Assembly: GCA_019722365.1 (NCBI GenBank)
Contig: JADFUC010000013.1
Span: forward strand, 1-64,000
Direction: 5' to 3'
DNA: 64,000 nt
Source: Lithospermum erythrorhizon
Lineage: Eukaryota > Streptophyta > Magnoliopsida > Boraginales > Boraginaceae
The notes beneath the pieces are model-generated. The model was not told where the DNA came from, searched no databases, and worked only from the letters and a program-made list of their open reading frames with translations. Positions 46,801-58,179 of this stretch are shown piece after piece; the stretch's first letter is position 1; each line of letters opens with the position of its first letter. Made by a program: the position numbers and the translations under genes.

Positions 46801-49745
46801 CAAGATCAACAACAGCTGGAACTCCAGTGAAGTCCTGCATAAGATCCCAATATGATTTAGCAAGTATTATACTATCATTGATGATAAGACCTATAAGAAA
46901 TCTTGTCTACCTAACCTGTAGCAAAACACGAGCAGGCTTGAAGGCAATTTCAACTTGCTTTGGTGCAGAAGTTTCCCAGTCTAAGATCTTCTCAACATCA
47001 TGTTGCGTAACTTGGAAATTGTCGCAGTTACGTATGGCAGATTCCAAAAGTATTCTTATAGAGTAAGGCAGCTTGTCTATTTTACAAATAAGAAACAGAA
47101 ACATTATGAGTCAATGAAACGATATACATACATCATACATATATGTGTATTAATGAGGCAGAAAAAGAAATAAAGGAGATATCTGTGTTGAAAAATTAAA
47201 TATTTTTAATGTTAGATCATTACCAACTCTAGGATCATTCAGGGCAGGAAGACTGTAGAATTTTCCAAATTCGCCGCCTCCAGGTTTGGGCAGAGCAGTA
47301 AGTATACCCTTAAACGGATGATGTTCAGCAGCTGTGAATAAATGTGCAATAACATAAGAAGAGAAAAGAAACGTAGACACAGATGGACATAGCTAGACAA
47401 TATTGACTTCATAAAGAAGGAACATTCTTCTGAAGACATTGAGATCAGGAAAAACCAGCAAATGCCTGACGAGACATAATCTATTCATCTAAGCTATGTC
47501 ACATTATTTACTTTCTCCACAAAAGAGAAATTGAATAGGGAAAACAGGTGGTATTAGATAGAGTTTTAGTTATCTAAAATGGAGAAAATTATCAAAATAA
47601 ACTGGAAGAATAAGGCACGAATTCACTTTAACTAGCTAGAATGGTAATATAATCAGGAAGAATAGGCATAGATTCATTCTGAATACCTGGTATCAATTTT
47701 GAACTAAAATATTAAGACAATGCAAATAGTTATGTAGTATAGTACTACCTCAGTACCTCCACCTCTAAAAGATCGTCCAATTTGCTTTTCCAATATCAAA
47801 ATTAACAAACTCTGAGGTGCAGTCTTAATTGACATACACAAATTTGATTTGAATCAAAATTACCAGGTAAATTGTAAAGTACCTTAAAACAATTATCTTT
47901 GATATAACTTTTACTAAAAATCATATAACATATTCAAACGTATTTGAGTTCTAAATTTAAAAGTCAACTCATCAAAATTCAGAACTGGACAATCTTTCAA
48001 ATATGGAGCAAGTATTAAATTAAGAATTATTTTATCTGCTTTGACGAGGGGCCACTTTAGACACATTCGAACAAAATAATCTACCTTCAATGTAATAAAC
48101 ACCTGGAAGAACATAAAAACACAACACTGACAAATAAACTGTCTGCAAATTAAACACTAATTATGATCATAAAATTGCCCGGAAATTACTGAGCTCTCAG
48201 AAGTTCCATCAAGATCACAACTTTAGTTGAACTGATGAATAAATCATTTCATGGTGATCACTCACAAAATCACCGAACTAACTAAAAAATACAAGTAATC
48301 GACTCAATTTTGTTTTAAGTAATCCACAAAATTTACATTTTATTTAAGATTCAACCGCAGCAAATCATGACCGACCAGCTTAAGATTAAAAGCGTCTGAA
48401 ACAAATCATTCAAAATTATGTTCGTGTTAAGTTCCTTTAAAATAATACTACCTCCATTTCAAAAAGACAGTCCATTTTGTCTTTCAGTGATCAAAATTAT
48501 CGAACAATGTAACATTAGTTAACACACATGACTTCACTTTGAATCAAAATTATCATAACCATACTAAAGTAGATTAAAATACTATATTTTGTAATATTTC
48601 ACCAAATATTATACTACCTCCATTTCAAAAAATATCGTCCAACTTGACATTAATCAAAATTAACAAACCTTAAAATCTTAATTAACACAAACAACTTTGA
48701 TTTGAATCACACTTATCATACTAATACTAAAATACATTCAAATACCATCTTTTGTTATATTTATCATCAAATATTATAAGGATTATACTTATAACAACCT
48801 AAATTTCAAAATGTTTTTCAATGATCAAAAGTAACAAACTTTGTAACATTAATATTCACGTAACTTTTATACAAATCAAATTAATAATAAAATACCTTAA
48901 AATAATATATTCACCAAACACTATACAACATACACAAAACCATTTAAAAAGCCAAGCAACAAAATTCAAAACGAGACAATCTTTTTGAGACGAAGCCAGA
49001 AAATGACGAATTTACCCATGAGAGCGATCTTGAAACAATATCTTTTGCTATTTTTCACTAAATATTATACTAACTCCAGCTCACAATTACAGTCAAAACT
49101 TGTTCTTCAATAACCAAATACCTTTGATTTGAATCAAAATTAAGCTTAGTTTGTTTTGAATTGATTATACTGCAATAATTGATTAATTCATTTCTCAATT
49201 GATTTTTTATGCTGGGTTCAATATTTTTTTAAATCATTTTTTCATTATATTTTTTTAAATTCCCAGCCCTCCCCAACCATGAGATTCAAACCTTGACATG
49301 AACGATCAATCACTGCTAGCTCAACCGCTAGATCATTCCATTCATTGCTCAGTTAAATATTGATTTAGTTTATTTGTTAGGGATTATATTTTAAATTGAT
49401 TCCTAAAAATAATCACAATCGAAAAAAACAATCCAAAACAAACTAAGTCTCAACATCCTAATTTTAAATACATAAAAATAAAAAAAATAAAAAAAAAATC
49501 TTTCGATATATTTTTCTAAGTTATAAAAAAACATTCGATATTTTCGAGACGAATAGAGTAAATGAAATGACGAATTTACCCATAATAACGAGCTTGCAGC
49601 TAGTGATCCGAGGCTTGAAACTACTCAAAGATCTCCAGTTAACGCCGTGACACGTGGCAGACGACCGGGACACAAAATACGAAGTTGAAGAAAATGGAGG
49701 AAGATATGATATAGTAGGAGATGCAGATGAGGATAGACAATACAT
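40852..49745 (-). CDS. ACO: Aconitate hydratase with targeting extension, 20 exons
   Basis: Exons: 49745-49580, 47331-47224, 47076-46916, 46834-46742, 46409-46224, 45952-45791, 45610-45466, 45380-45238, 45133-45077, 44985-44906, 44789-44714, 44507-44322, 44175-44108, 43958-43840, 43468-43347, 42875-42777, 42699-42220, 41909-41811, 41713-41471, 40920-40852. The joined frame is open for 953 aa. The enzyme interconverts citrate and isocitrate through a [4Fe-4S] cluster, in mitochondria (TCA cycle) and cytosol. The cluster cysteines are Cys496 (ITSCTNT), Cys562 and Cys565 (GCTTC); the 66- and 3-residue spacing equals that of IRP1/cytosolic aconitase. Also visible are GTDSHTT 263-269, GSGSSRDW 835-842 and [10 protein letters not shown] 859-868. 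Residues 1-54 are Ser/Thr-rich with several Arg and few acidic residues, like a mitochondrial presequence; Met55 begins the conserved body ([10 protein letters not shown]) and would give an 899-aa cytosolic form. All introns are GT-AG except intron 8, which is GC-AG. Confidence 0.95.
45134..45237 (-). other. GC-AG intron 8 of aconitase
   Basis: The donor reads ACG|GCAAGT and the acceptor TTATTAG|GTT. Using GC keeps the frame (GRTDDT joined to VLMIESY). The only nearby GT (four bases downstream) would lead to a stop after a few codons. Confidence 0.85.
47332..49579. repeat. Aconitase intron 1 filled with related MITE-like repeats
   Basis: This 2.25-kb AT-rich intron contains several diverged copies of one element. 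They begin with 'tactacctccatttcaaaaa'-like sequence (about 47747, 48449, 48614), share 'gatttgaatcaaaattatca', 'accttaaaa' and 'ccaaatattata' inside, and end near 'gacaatctttttgagacga' (about 48990) or 'tattttcgagacgaatagag' (about 49538). The copies are partly nested, so individual ends are uncertain. Confidence 0.6.
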
Positions 49746-51400
49746 AGAGAAAAAAAATACTAAACCAGATTATTTATTTATAAGTTTGTTGGGAAATTTC
49801 AAAACTCTATCTTCACTTTTTATTTAGTAAGCACATTGTATTAAAATATTATCCAATTTATTTTTCAATATATAAAAATATCATGTTAAAATATCATTGG
49901 CGAATTAAGTTTTTTAATACTTGAGGGTGAATAAACGATATTATGTATAAGAAAAATATTAAAATTTATGGAAATGACAGGGATAATTTTAAAGAAAATA
50001 TATAATTGTTTTAAAAAATACGGAGTAATTAATAAAATTATCTGAGTATTTTTCATAAAATTAGAAATCGTTCTAATTCCTCAATAATAGTATAATTTAT
50101 TGGAAATAATTGGTATGTATAAGTTTAGTTTTAATGAAAATTATCATGTTGTAATAACCCGTAGTAATGAAGTTATTTTGTATGATAAAAATAATAAAAT
50201 TAATAATTTATTTGGTAGGTTTGACGTTGTGATTAGACACTCGCTTATAAGGACGTGAATAAACAATTCAAATGTCGATAGTTAGGTTTAAATAAAAAAA
50301 TAACAAAATATAAAAAGTTGATTCTTAAGCTGTATAATTAAATATTAGGATCCGTTTGAAAACTTAATGATATTTTGTATTTCTGATTTTCGGAAAGGAG
50401 AACAAATATTTTGATTTTATCTAGTCAACAAAATAAAAAGTAAAATACGTTTGGTAAGAATAATTTCCTTCCAAACTGCAACATCATCTTCTCCAAAACA
50501 AGAAACAGTAATGCTTCTATTTCAGAATATGATTTAATACACAGTTCTTACTCAATTTATCTCAAAGCTCATCAATTTGAAAGCCTAATTGTACAGATCT
50601 TTCCCAACATTCAAGAATTCAGAATTGTCAATCAAATTTTTGGCTCAAGAACGGAAATGTGACTGGAAGAAATTTCCTAACATCAATTTTCTTAAAATTA
50701 CTCCTTAATTCAAACAACCCAATTCAATTAAGAAGATTATGGATGGATGATGACATTAAGAAAATGGGTGAATCTTGAATGTTACCAAACATGTTTTATT
50801 GCTGAATTCGTAAAATAAAAAGTAGAAAAATCCAAAATTATTTGTATTTAAAATTTAGAAATATAATACTTATATTTTTAGGATGGATAAAGTAATAAAA
50901 AGTGTGTAATAATGAGATAAATGACAGAAAAGCTAATAAATCTTTGGGGGTAGGTGGATATTTATTTTGTAGTCGATAAGAGTGGATTATAGAACGGTCC
51001 ATTGATGATGAGGATCATGAAATTGGAGATAGACGGCAACATTTTCATGTTTTCTTTATTTGGACCCGTGATGAGCACACGATCACTAGTTCCTAGAATA
51101 ATATTCCATTCAATTATTTTTTAATTTTAATATAAACTGTTTATAATAAATTCCATTTTATTACTAAGTTTAATACTCGTACATTTTAATTTGTATTAAA
51201 AGATTCATAATATTTTTTCTTGTAGTGCTTTCATAAAAAATATTTATGTTACAACTTGCCTCAAAATCTATAATGGTTGAATGAAGTGAATTGTGGAGTG
51301 TCATGTATCTTAGTTCAAATAATTGGATTGCGACTAGTATGTCACTTCATGTATCAATTTCTAATATAAATATACTATACTTGATAGCTTATTATAGAGA
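49746..51400. other. Aconitase upstream region and AT-rich spacer
   Basis: The aconitase promoter must lie in the first few hundred bases. I see no unambiguous TATA box at a usual distance. The rest is AT-rich without genes. Confidence 0.35.
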
Positions 51401-51404
51401 GTTA

Positions 51405-51650
51405 GTTTCCGCCATAGCTCAACTGGTAAATAATTAGAGTGTTAAGTATCAACAGTCTTATTTCTTCATGCAATGTGGGTTCGACTTTCATAAAAAGCGA
51501 ATCTTGTATTGAAATGGTTAAAATGAAAGCTCTAGTACCTTGATTAATTGAGGTACATCCCGCGATTAAATCTTCAGTGGTATTTCAGGGTAGGGACTTC
51601 GAGGGGACGTTAATGTGACGGTTTCACATTTTATTATAGATAGTTAAATG
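51405..51650 (+). mobile_element. tRNA-derived SINE-like sequence
   Basis: A perfect RNA polymerase III A box, TAGCTCAACTGG (51415-51426), is followed by a B-box-like GGTTCGACTTT (51478-51488). The A-to-B spacing is longer than in a tRNA gene, and no tRNA cloverleaf can be drawn. The downstream part ('gaggtacatcccgcgattaa') looks like a SINE body. The 3' end is unclear. Confidence 0.5.
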
Positions 51651-51667
51651 TCCTTTGAAAAACACAG

Positions 51668-52221
51668 TGATGACCTGTCCGGTTTCGGTAATGGACCGGA
51701 GTACAAGTCCTCTAAGTTTTGCTTTGATACGGCTCAACCCAAATAGAAATATATGCAAAAGAAGGACCTGTTGCACGACCAAAAACACTCTGACGATCAA
51801 CTCAGGATCGAGAAAGTGGAGTTTCTGTAAAGGTAGTTTGAGGTATCAACGTGAACTTACTTGATTTGATTCAGGTTTACCTTTTATAGTAGTATGGGCC
51901 GTTACATGTCGAGTCTTTGATTTCCCAGTTACTATCAAGTAGTAACGGTTTCGGCTCATTAAGAGTTGGGATAATTATGATCTTCAATGCACATCATAAT
52001 TATCTCCTTTAATTGGTCTATTGGTTCGTTATATGCTAACGGGTCTTTCCTCCTCGGATCGAGCTAGGCGGCTCCGCCCTCTCACGTAAGGTCTTCGCCC
52101 CTGGCCATCCTCGTAGCCCAGGTCCATTTATTCGGCTATCTTTACGGGTCCGGGTCATTCTTGGCTGGCCCATTCGCCTTTGGATCAGTCCTGGTCCAAC
52201 CTATTACTTGTGGGATTATCA
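51668..52221 (-). mobile_element. Solo LTR of the Tat-like element, with TSD
   Basis: Read on the minus strand it begins TGATAATCCCACA at 52221 and ends GGTCATCA at 51668 (554 bp). The flanking 5-mers on the + strand, cacag (51663-51667) and catag (52222-52226), match at four of five bases. It aligns along its length with the LTR at 62201-62723: 'gaataaatggacct', TATAAAAGG, 'gtaagttcac.ttgatacc', 'ttgatcgtc.gag' and 'taccgaaaccgga'. No internal region adjoins it. A TATAAAAG promoter box lies at 51888-51881. Confidence 0.85.
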
Positions 52222-52543
52222 CATAGTTTTAGCACAAATGATACTCCACAAACGTTATTATAAGTGAGGTTTTATTAATCATTTTATTATCATGTATCTC
52301 CAATCTTAATTTATTTGTGAGGTTCGATTAATCAATACTTCAATTCATTTTGAATAAACGACAATTAAATAAAGGGTGAATGACATATAGGTCCTTTAGA
52401 TTTACATTAATGTCAATCAGGTCTCCGAGTTTTTTCTTTTACCACTTTAGGTCCCAAAATCCCCTTTTTAGCTATTAAGTTTAACACTGTGAGGGTAATT
52501 ACGCCATTTGACTACTAAATGTTATCTTACGCTAACTATAGTA

Positions 52544-52713
52544 TTCCCTCTATCCCAAATTGTATGTCCACTTTTCCTAAAATGGAAATCCCAAAATTGG
52601 TTCGACTTTAGTTCAAATTTGTGGAGGGAAAATGAAATAATGCGAGATGAATTTGAATTTTCCTAAAACTTCGAGCAAAAGTAAAGTGACCAAACAATTT
52701 GGGATGGAGGAAG
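52544..52713. mobile_element. Stowaway-type MITE (170 bp)
   Basis: Termini 'ttccctctatcccaaatt' and 'aatttgggatggaggaa', with TA on both sides (52542-52543 and 52714-52715). It has nearly the same length and a related interior as the copy in the helicase intron at 26566-26734. Confidence 0.88.
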
Positions 52714-52715
52714 TA

Positions 52716-53640
52716 CTCATTTTACTGAAACGATCCGTACAAATTGTTAGTAAAGCACTAAAATAAAATAATAGCAAAGAAGCAAAATTATCAACTAAAG
52801 CATAAATATTCATTATCTAATTGCTCTCATACGGTCAAATTTAGCTAAATATAACTGCTCTAAAAAATTATTTATTATTCTCCACACTCTCAACACTTAA
52901 CCTTGAAGAAAGACCAACATAAATTTTGGGCAAAGTTTTACATGCTCAATCAAGGCATCTAACTAGTAAGCATGTTTAAATTTAGATTTTATCATAGTTG
53001 TTTTAGTATTAAAAAATTTATTTTCTGATATTTGTTTGATTTAAGAATTTAGCCCTAAAAATGTGGAGTTTAATGGGAGACTCCACCACAGTGCTAACCT
53101 GGAGTCTTATGGATATGTTTATTACCGTATCTGTTAGTGAGTGATGTATGAGGGATAATTCAATCTGGAGGGTTGAGGATCGGAAATTCAATTTACCTTG
53201 AACATATATATCCTCAAACAAGAACATGGTTACACTTAGAGGGATTTAATGACGATGCCAAGAACACTTTCTTTGATTTGATTTCTTTTTGATGTTGGCA
53301 TAAAATAAGTAAAAGTGAAAATGAGAAATTTTACTTATCAACTATGTCAAGTGAAACAAACTTATACAAGTTTGTTGGAACCTTTGCTTTCCTGCATGAA
53401 AGTTGACGGAGTATGAACAATCTTGTTTGAAAGCGACATGCTCTGGAAGCGTCGATAAGTTGGCATTAACGAAATCATCTCATTCTTAATTTGTGAATTT
53501 TCTGAAAGCAATGGAGGAGTACTTTCTGATTATGAATCTAAGAATGCAGAAAATTGTATCGGTATTGAAGAACTAGATGATGATAGAGTTGGTTCAACAA
53601 TGGGTAAACATGTAGACGAGCTTCAAGGTAGCTATTTCAA
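52716..53640. other. AT-rich DNA upstream of the MULE relic
   Basis: No gene. It may contain the 5' region of the Mutator-like element that follows; terminal inverted repeats could not be located. Confidence 0.3.
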
Positions 53641-54824
53641 GTTACAACTATTAAACTGGGGGATCAAATAAAAGAAGTCATCAAGTTTGTCGTGGATCAA
53701 GTCTTTGAGAATGTGGATCACTTTAGGAGTACTATAAGAAGGTATGAAATTAAGGAAGGGATAAAACTGGTCAAAGTTAAAAATGATAAGAATACGGCTA
53801 AAGCGTATTAATCATCATCGACTATCAAAGTTTTTCTATCTCCATCACTCAATTATTAACATGTTCCATTCCATCACCTAACTTCCTCAAAATTGGCAAA
53901 TTTGGTCCCGACATTAAAATGGCTGCTTAAAACACTAACTCTAGGGTATTTAAATAAAATAGTAACTTTTAAAGGAAATGCAATTTTTACCCCTTAATGA
54001 AACTTCCCTAACTACTACAATTTTGCAAATAGTAGGGACAAAATAGTCATTTCACACATGTGCGTATAACAAATTTCGCATGATTTGATCTTCAAAATAC
54101 CTCACGGAGTTAGTGCCTTTAACCACCATTTTGATCGTCAGCGACCAAATTTGCCAATTGTTAGAAGTTTCAGCGATAGAATGGAACATTTAATAATCGA
54201 GTTACTGAATAAACCTTGAGCTCGAAAGTCAATGATACTAAGGTTTTAAATTAAGGACTTCAAAAATGTGCAGAATGAAAAGTTGTAGCTGAAGTTGTCC
54301 TGCTTAAAGATACACTCGGGTTTTCAATACTGCGATGGTCATGGCCAGAATTAAGAAATTGTTGACGAAAATACTTCAGGTCGCTTATTGACAAAAGATA
54401 TCGAGTATCATCTTTATGGATAGCTGAGCAATTTTTGGAAGAATTTAAGTTAAATATTAACTACTTCGTGAGCAAATGAATGATAAATCGGGTGAAAAAA
54501 TATGAAATTTATGTTTCAAGAAGAAAGTTGTACGTGATTAAGGAAAAGGGGATAAGCCTTGCTTCAGGGGACTATAATAAAAGTTATGAATTGATACCAA
54601 GGTATAGACAAACTATTTTAGACTCAAATCCTCAAGCATGGATCAAAATGAAGTATTCATCTATTTCAAACTCTATAAATCCAATTTTTGATAGAATCTT
54701 CATTAGTTTTTTGGCACAAAATGCATGCTTTTTAGCGGAAATGGACCATTTAGTCAGATTTGATGGTTGTTTTATGAAATCTCCATGGAGGATGCAGCTT
54801 GCTCTAGTAGTTATTGACAGCTGA
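53640..54824 (+). pseudogene. Mutator-like (MULE) transposase, 5' part
   Basis: At 53660-53800 the + strand reads 'LGDQIKEVIKFVVDQVFENV' followed by 'RRYEIKEGIKLVKVKNDKN', like the N-terminal domain of plant MuDR transposases. After a 0.4-kb insertion, 54480-54824 gives an open 114-codon stretch with 'SYELIPRYRQTILDSNPQAW', 'NPIFDRIFISFLAQNACFLA' and 'VRFDGCFMKSPWRMQLALVV'. The last matches the region around the first catalytic Asp (DGCHLKGPYGG..L.A). The frame then stops, and homology resumes only at 60.75 kb. Confidence 0.8.
53814..54234. mobile_element. Foldback MITE with long inverted repeats inside the MULE
   Basis: The left arm (about 53814-53950) and the reverse complement of the right arm (about 54100-54234) align over about 130 bp. 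Shared blocks are 'attattaa.atgttccattc', 'attggcaaatttggtc' and 'cactaactc..g.gtattt'. The element is about 420 bp long and breaks the MULE reading frame. Flanking 'tattaa' and 'tactaa' may be the remnant of a target-site duplication. Confidence 0.75.
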
Positions 54825-55489
54825 TATTTGCTTCTCATTGTCAGTTGATGATTTTGAGTATTTTATTACTTGTTATTTGATTATTTTGTTTGATTAATTG
54901 ACAAACGTGATTAATTATGTGGCTTTGGTAATTTTTATGATTATTGTGATAAATGTAATATTTTAGATAAAGAAAAGCTAAGCATCAAATGTCTGTCATT
55001 TAATTTTTTAAAAGAGTGGACAAAAGGTTAGGTCGATAATCTGTAAGAAAGTTAAGTTTCAAGTTTATGCAAAAAGACAAAGAATAAAAGCATCAAGAAA
55101 CCTAATAAAGACTCTGGCCATGGAGAGAATACCTCATTCTCTGGAAGAGATTTCAAAGACGCTAAAGTCAACGCACAGCTGGGTTTTGACACTATAATTT
55201 CGGGATCAAGCTGCTTGAAGATAATTGATAGTATTTTTACCTTTTATTCATATTCTAATTAATTATGCTTTGAAGAATATTATTTATGATTTATTCCAAA
55301 TATTTAGATTAAAGAGTTAAATCTATTTGCCATCGGGGTTTTGAATGTGAAGATCGACAAATAGATTTTTCTATTCGGATTTTGAATTTATTATATATGT
55401 ACTAGTATTAATCATTGAACTTAATTTGATTCGATTGTTTTAGAATATGACCAATTTTTTTATATGAGAATCCCTTGTATTATGTGTAG
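54825..55489. other. MULE-derived or unassigned spacer
   Basis: AT-rich, with no recognisable coding motif. It lies between the MULE 5' part and the hAT relic. Confidence 0.3.
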
Positions 55490-56099
55490 CTCCCATCCGA
55501 AAAGTGAAGACATACTGTATCACTTCGATTAATTAATTAAATGGAAGTTATTATACCGGCTGCAACGTGTTAATTGGGTTCTACTGGCATCGGGCCGGGT
55601 TACCTCACCAGGTTCGGACCGTATACCCGGCCCGTTAGTCCACCCGGTAAAGCACTCCCGGTCCCGTGCCGGTTTGATGTCAAACCGTAATCCTGCAGTT
55701 CTGACCGGGTGAACCCGGTACTGTACTGACCGCTAACCCGGCGAAAAGTCACCCGACCGAGCAACCTGCTTAAAGCTAAAGCTTTCGGGGTATATATAAG
55801 TGCAACCAAAAGTCATTAAATCCTTAAATCTATTGTTATTTCCGCCTCCCTCTCCCCCTCTCTCAGTCTCTCTGTCTTCTTTCTACTTCATTCATCTATT
55901 TAGGTTCGATTTTGAATCTAAATCTATTTTTAATAATGATTAAGCTTCAAATTATCTTTGTTTCGAAGTATGTTTTGCATGTTTTATTTTTGTTTAGGCG
56001 ATTTTGTTTCGGTTTAGACAATTTTGTTTCGTTTAGGCACTTTTATTTCTGGGATGACGCCTTTGCAGCTTTTGATTTACGAATGAGGGTTTTCACAAA

Positions 56100-56520
56100 A
56101 TTAGGATTCAATCGTAATTAGGGTTTTGACTTATGTTTCGAATTGAATTAGGGTTTTTATTCTAATTAGGGTTTTGAATTGAATTGTGGTTTTGATTTAT
56201 AAACGAAAAGGATTTGGAATTCACCTTTGGGGTTTTGACTTTGATTTATAAATTAGGTTTCAATTAAATTGTGGGTTTTCGATTTATAAATTGGTGGTTT
56301 TCAATTAAATTAGTGGGTTTTAATTTATAAATTAGGCTTCTTTGGAATTAAATTAGGGCTCGAATTAACTTGGTTTCAATTTAAATAAAATCGACCAGGA
56401 TTCTCGACTTCACTAAATTAGGGTTTCGACTTCACTAAAATTGTGGATTCTCACTTCAATAAATTAGTGGTTTCGACTTCAATTAAAATTAGGTTTTTGA
56501 CTTCAATTTTGAATTTGTAA
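56100..56520 (+). repeat. Degenerate 'ttagggttttgacttcaatt' repeats
   Basis: About a dozen loosely spaced copies of a 25-35-bp unit with 'tta(g)ggttt(t)' and 'gacttcaattaaatt'. They lie in what should be the 5' leader of the hAT element. They are not telomere repeats, since the spacing is wrong. Confidence 0.65.
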
Positions 56521-58179
56521 TTATGATTAATTGATTATGTCGTTCGATTCTTTCACTTTGAACATTTAATGTGATTGTTAATTAAATTGTTTTTAATTAC
56601 ATGCCTTATCAAGATTCTTCTTACTCTGGCTCCCTATCAAACGGATTTATTATGACGACATAATGCACTATCGTGGAATCGGGAATCTGGAGCCGGATTT
56701 TTGACAATAATGACATCAAGCTACGTCAACTCCTCTCGGCTGTACCAGTCATTATCGGCGTTCGATTAATCTTAGATGAATGATACAGAAGTGCTTCCAA
56801 CAAAAAACCATCATTCACACGAATTAAGTCAAGTTGTAATGCCCACGGTACCAAAAAAAGAAAACGTAAATGGGCGCTGGTCTATGGGGATGCAGAGGAT
56901 TCAAGGTCATGTAAATGATTTCAAAGTAAGAAACATTTACATAAAATGTTTTGTTGTACTGAGCATGAGTGTAGTGTATGATAAAATACCTACACATAAG
57001 ATTTCTTGAGCGTTATCGATACTAGTACCCCTACTTTTAGCTACTTGAAATATAATCATGCAAAAGTCGGTAGCTTCATCATTTCATACGATTTTAGGGC
57101 ATGAAAGGTTCATTTTCTATGAATTTAAAGGTGTTATATTTAATAAGTTTTTATAGAGATATATCCCCGGTATATTAAAGATCACTAGCATACCGTCAAG
57201 AAAGTATTCTGAAACTTTTTAAGTGACGTAAACCTGCTAAGTTGGAAAAAAAAGATATGTCTATGTGATGGGGATTAGTTTAACCACCGATTCAGGTGGT
57301 CTGGGAACAAAGAAGTTATACGATCATATTTGTCATTATATCATGCTAAATGGCAACTTAATAAAAGAGTTATAGCATTTACTAACGTATTCACCACCTC
57401 ATTCCGAGTAAGAATAGCTGTAGAAATGGGATATTAAGTATAAACAATCGAATATATGAGAAAGTAGTATCAATTTCAGGATAATGCAAATGAAGCACGA
57501 TAACCGGTGACGCCAGTTGAAATCCGATTTTACCAATAGATCAACCTCGCTCACGGTCAACTATTTCCCATGCATTGCTGTTAGCGACACATCTTGAACT
57601 TGTCAGTTCAAGATGGTCTGATATAATTAAGCCCGTGATTGATAAGGTTAGGAACGGTGTAAAGCATTTGTCAACTCCGAGGCTACGCAGCATTTAAGAA
57701 AATCATTAGCCAGCTTGCAACCTGAGGCGGTAATGCGTGTTCTTTCGATACTCAAAAACTGAAAGCTGGAATTCCACCGCCCACGTCAACCCGCCTGCTT
57801 GTATAGAAACGGTGGCCTACATTGCCAGAACGTAGCCTTTGGCTAATACCGCCTCACCTCATCCCCGCAGTCGGGATACTATACATTCCTGCATGCAATT
57901 TCTAAGGCCTTTTTCGATGCGATCGAGATAATCAAATTGGACTTCCTATCCAACTCGCGAATTCCCTTCGGCCGAGCTTTAGAAGGAGTTGTTATCGATA
58001 TGAATGTCAAAGCCCAACAAATCCTGAAGCTAGAATAATCGGCAGCTTGAAATGAAAATCAAGCGTTTTATAAATATCTGGTCGTAGCAATGCCATATCT
58101 CAATAGGGGCAGCTGGCTGATCCGAGGTAAATTCAGCGATATGTATTTATAAATCATTAAGTATGTTTAACTCTGCTGC

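Noticed and set aside
49260..49345. Second SINE-like unit on the minus strand (box-B-like GGTTTGAATCT)
   Set aside because: The A box is weak and no ends can be placed; similar weak hits occur near 18150 and 35830, so chance or deep decay is as likely.
51411..51490. Functional tRNA gene
   Set aside because: Only the A and B boxes fit; acceptor and anticodon stems cannot be formed and the box spacing is wrong.
56100..56520. Interstitial telomere repeat
   Set aside because: It contains 'ttaggg' words but at 25-35-bp spacing rather than as TTTAGGG units in tandem.
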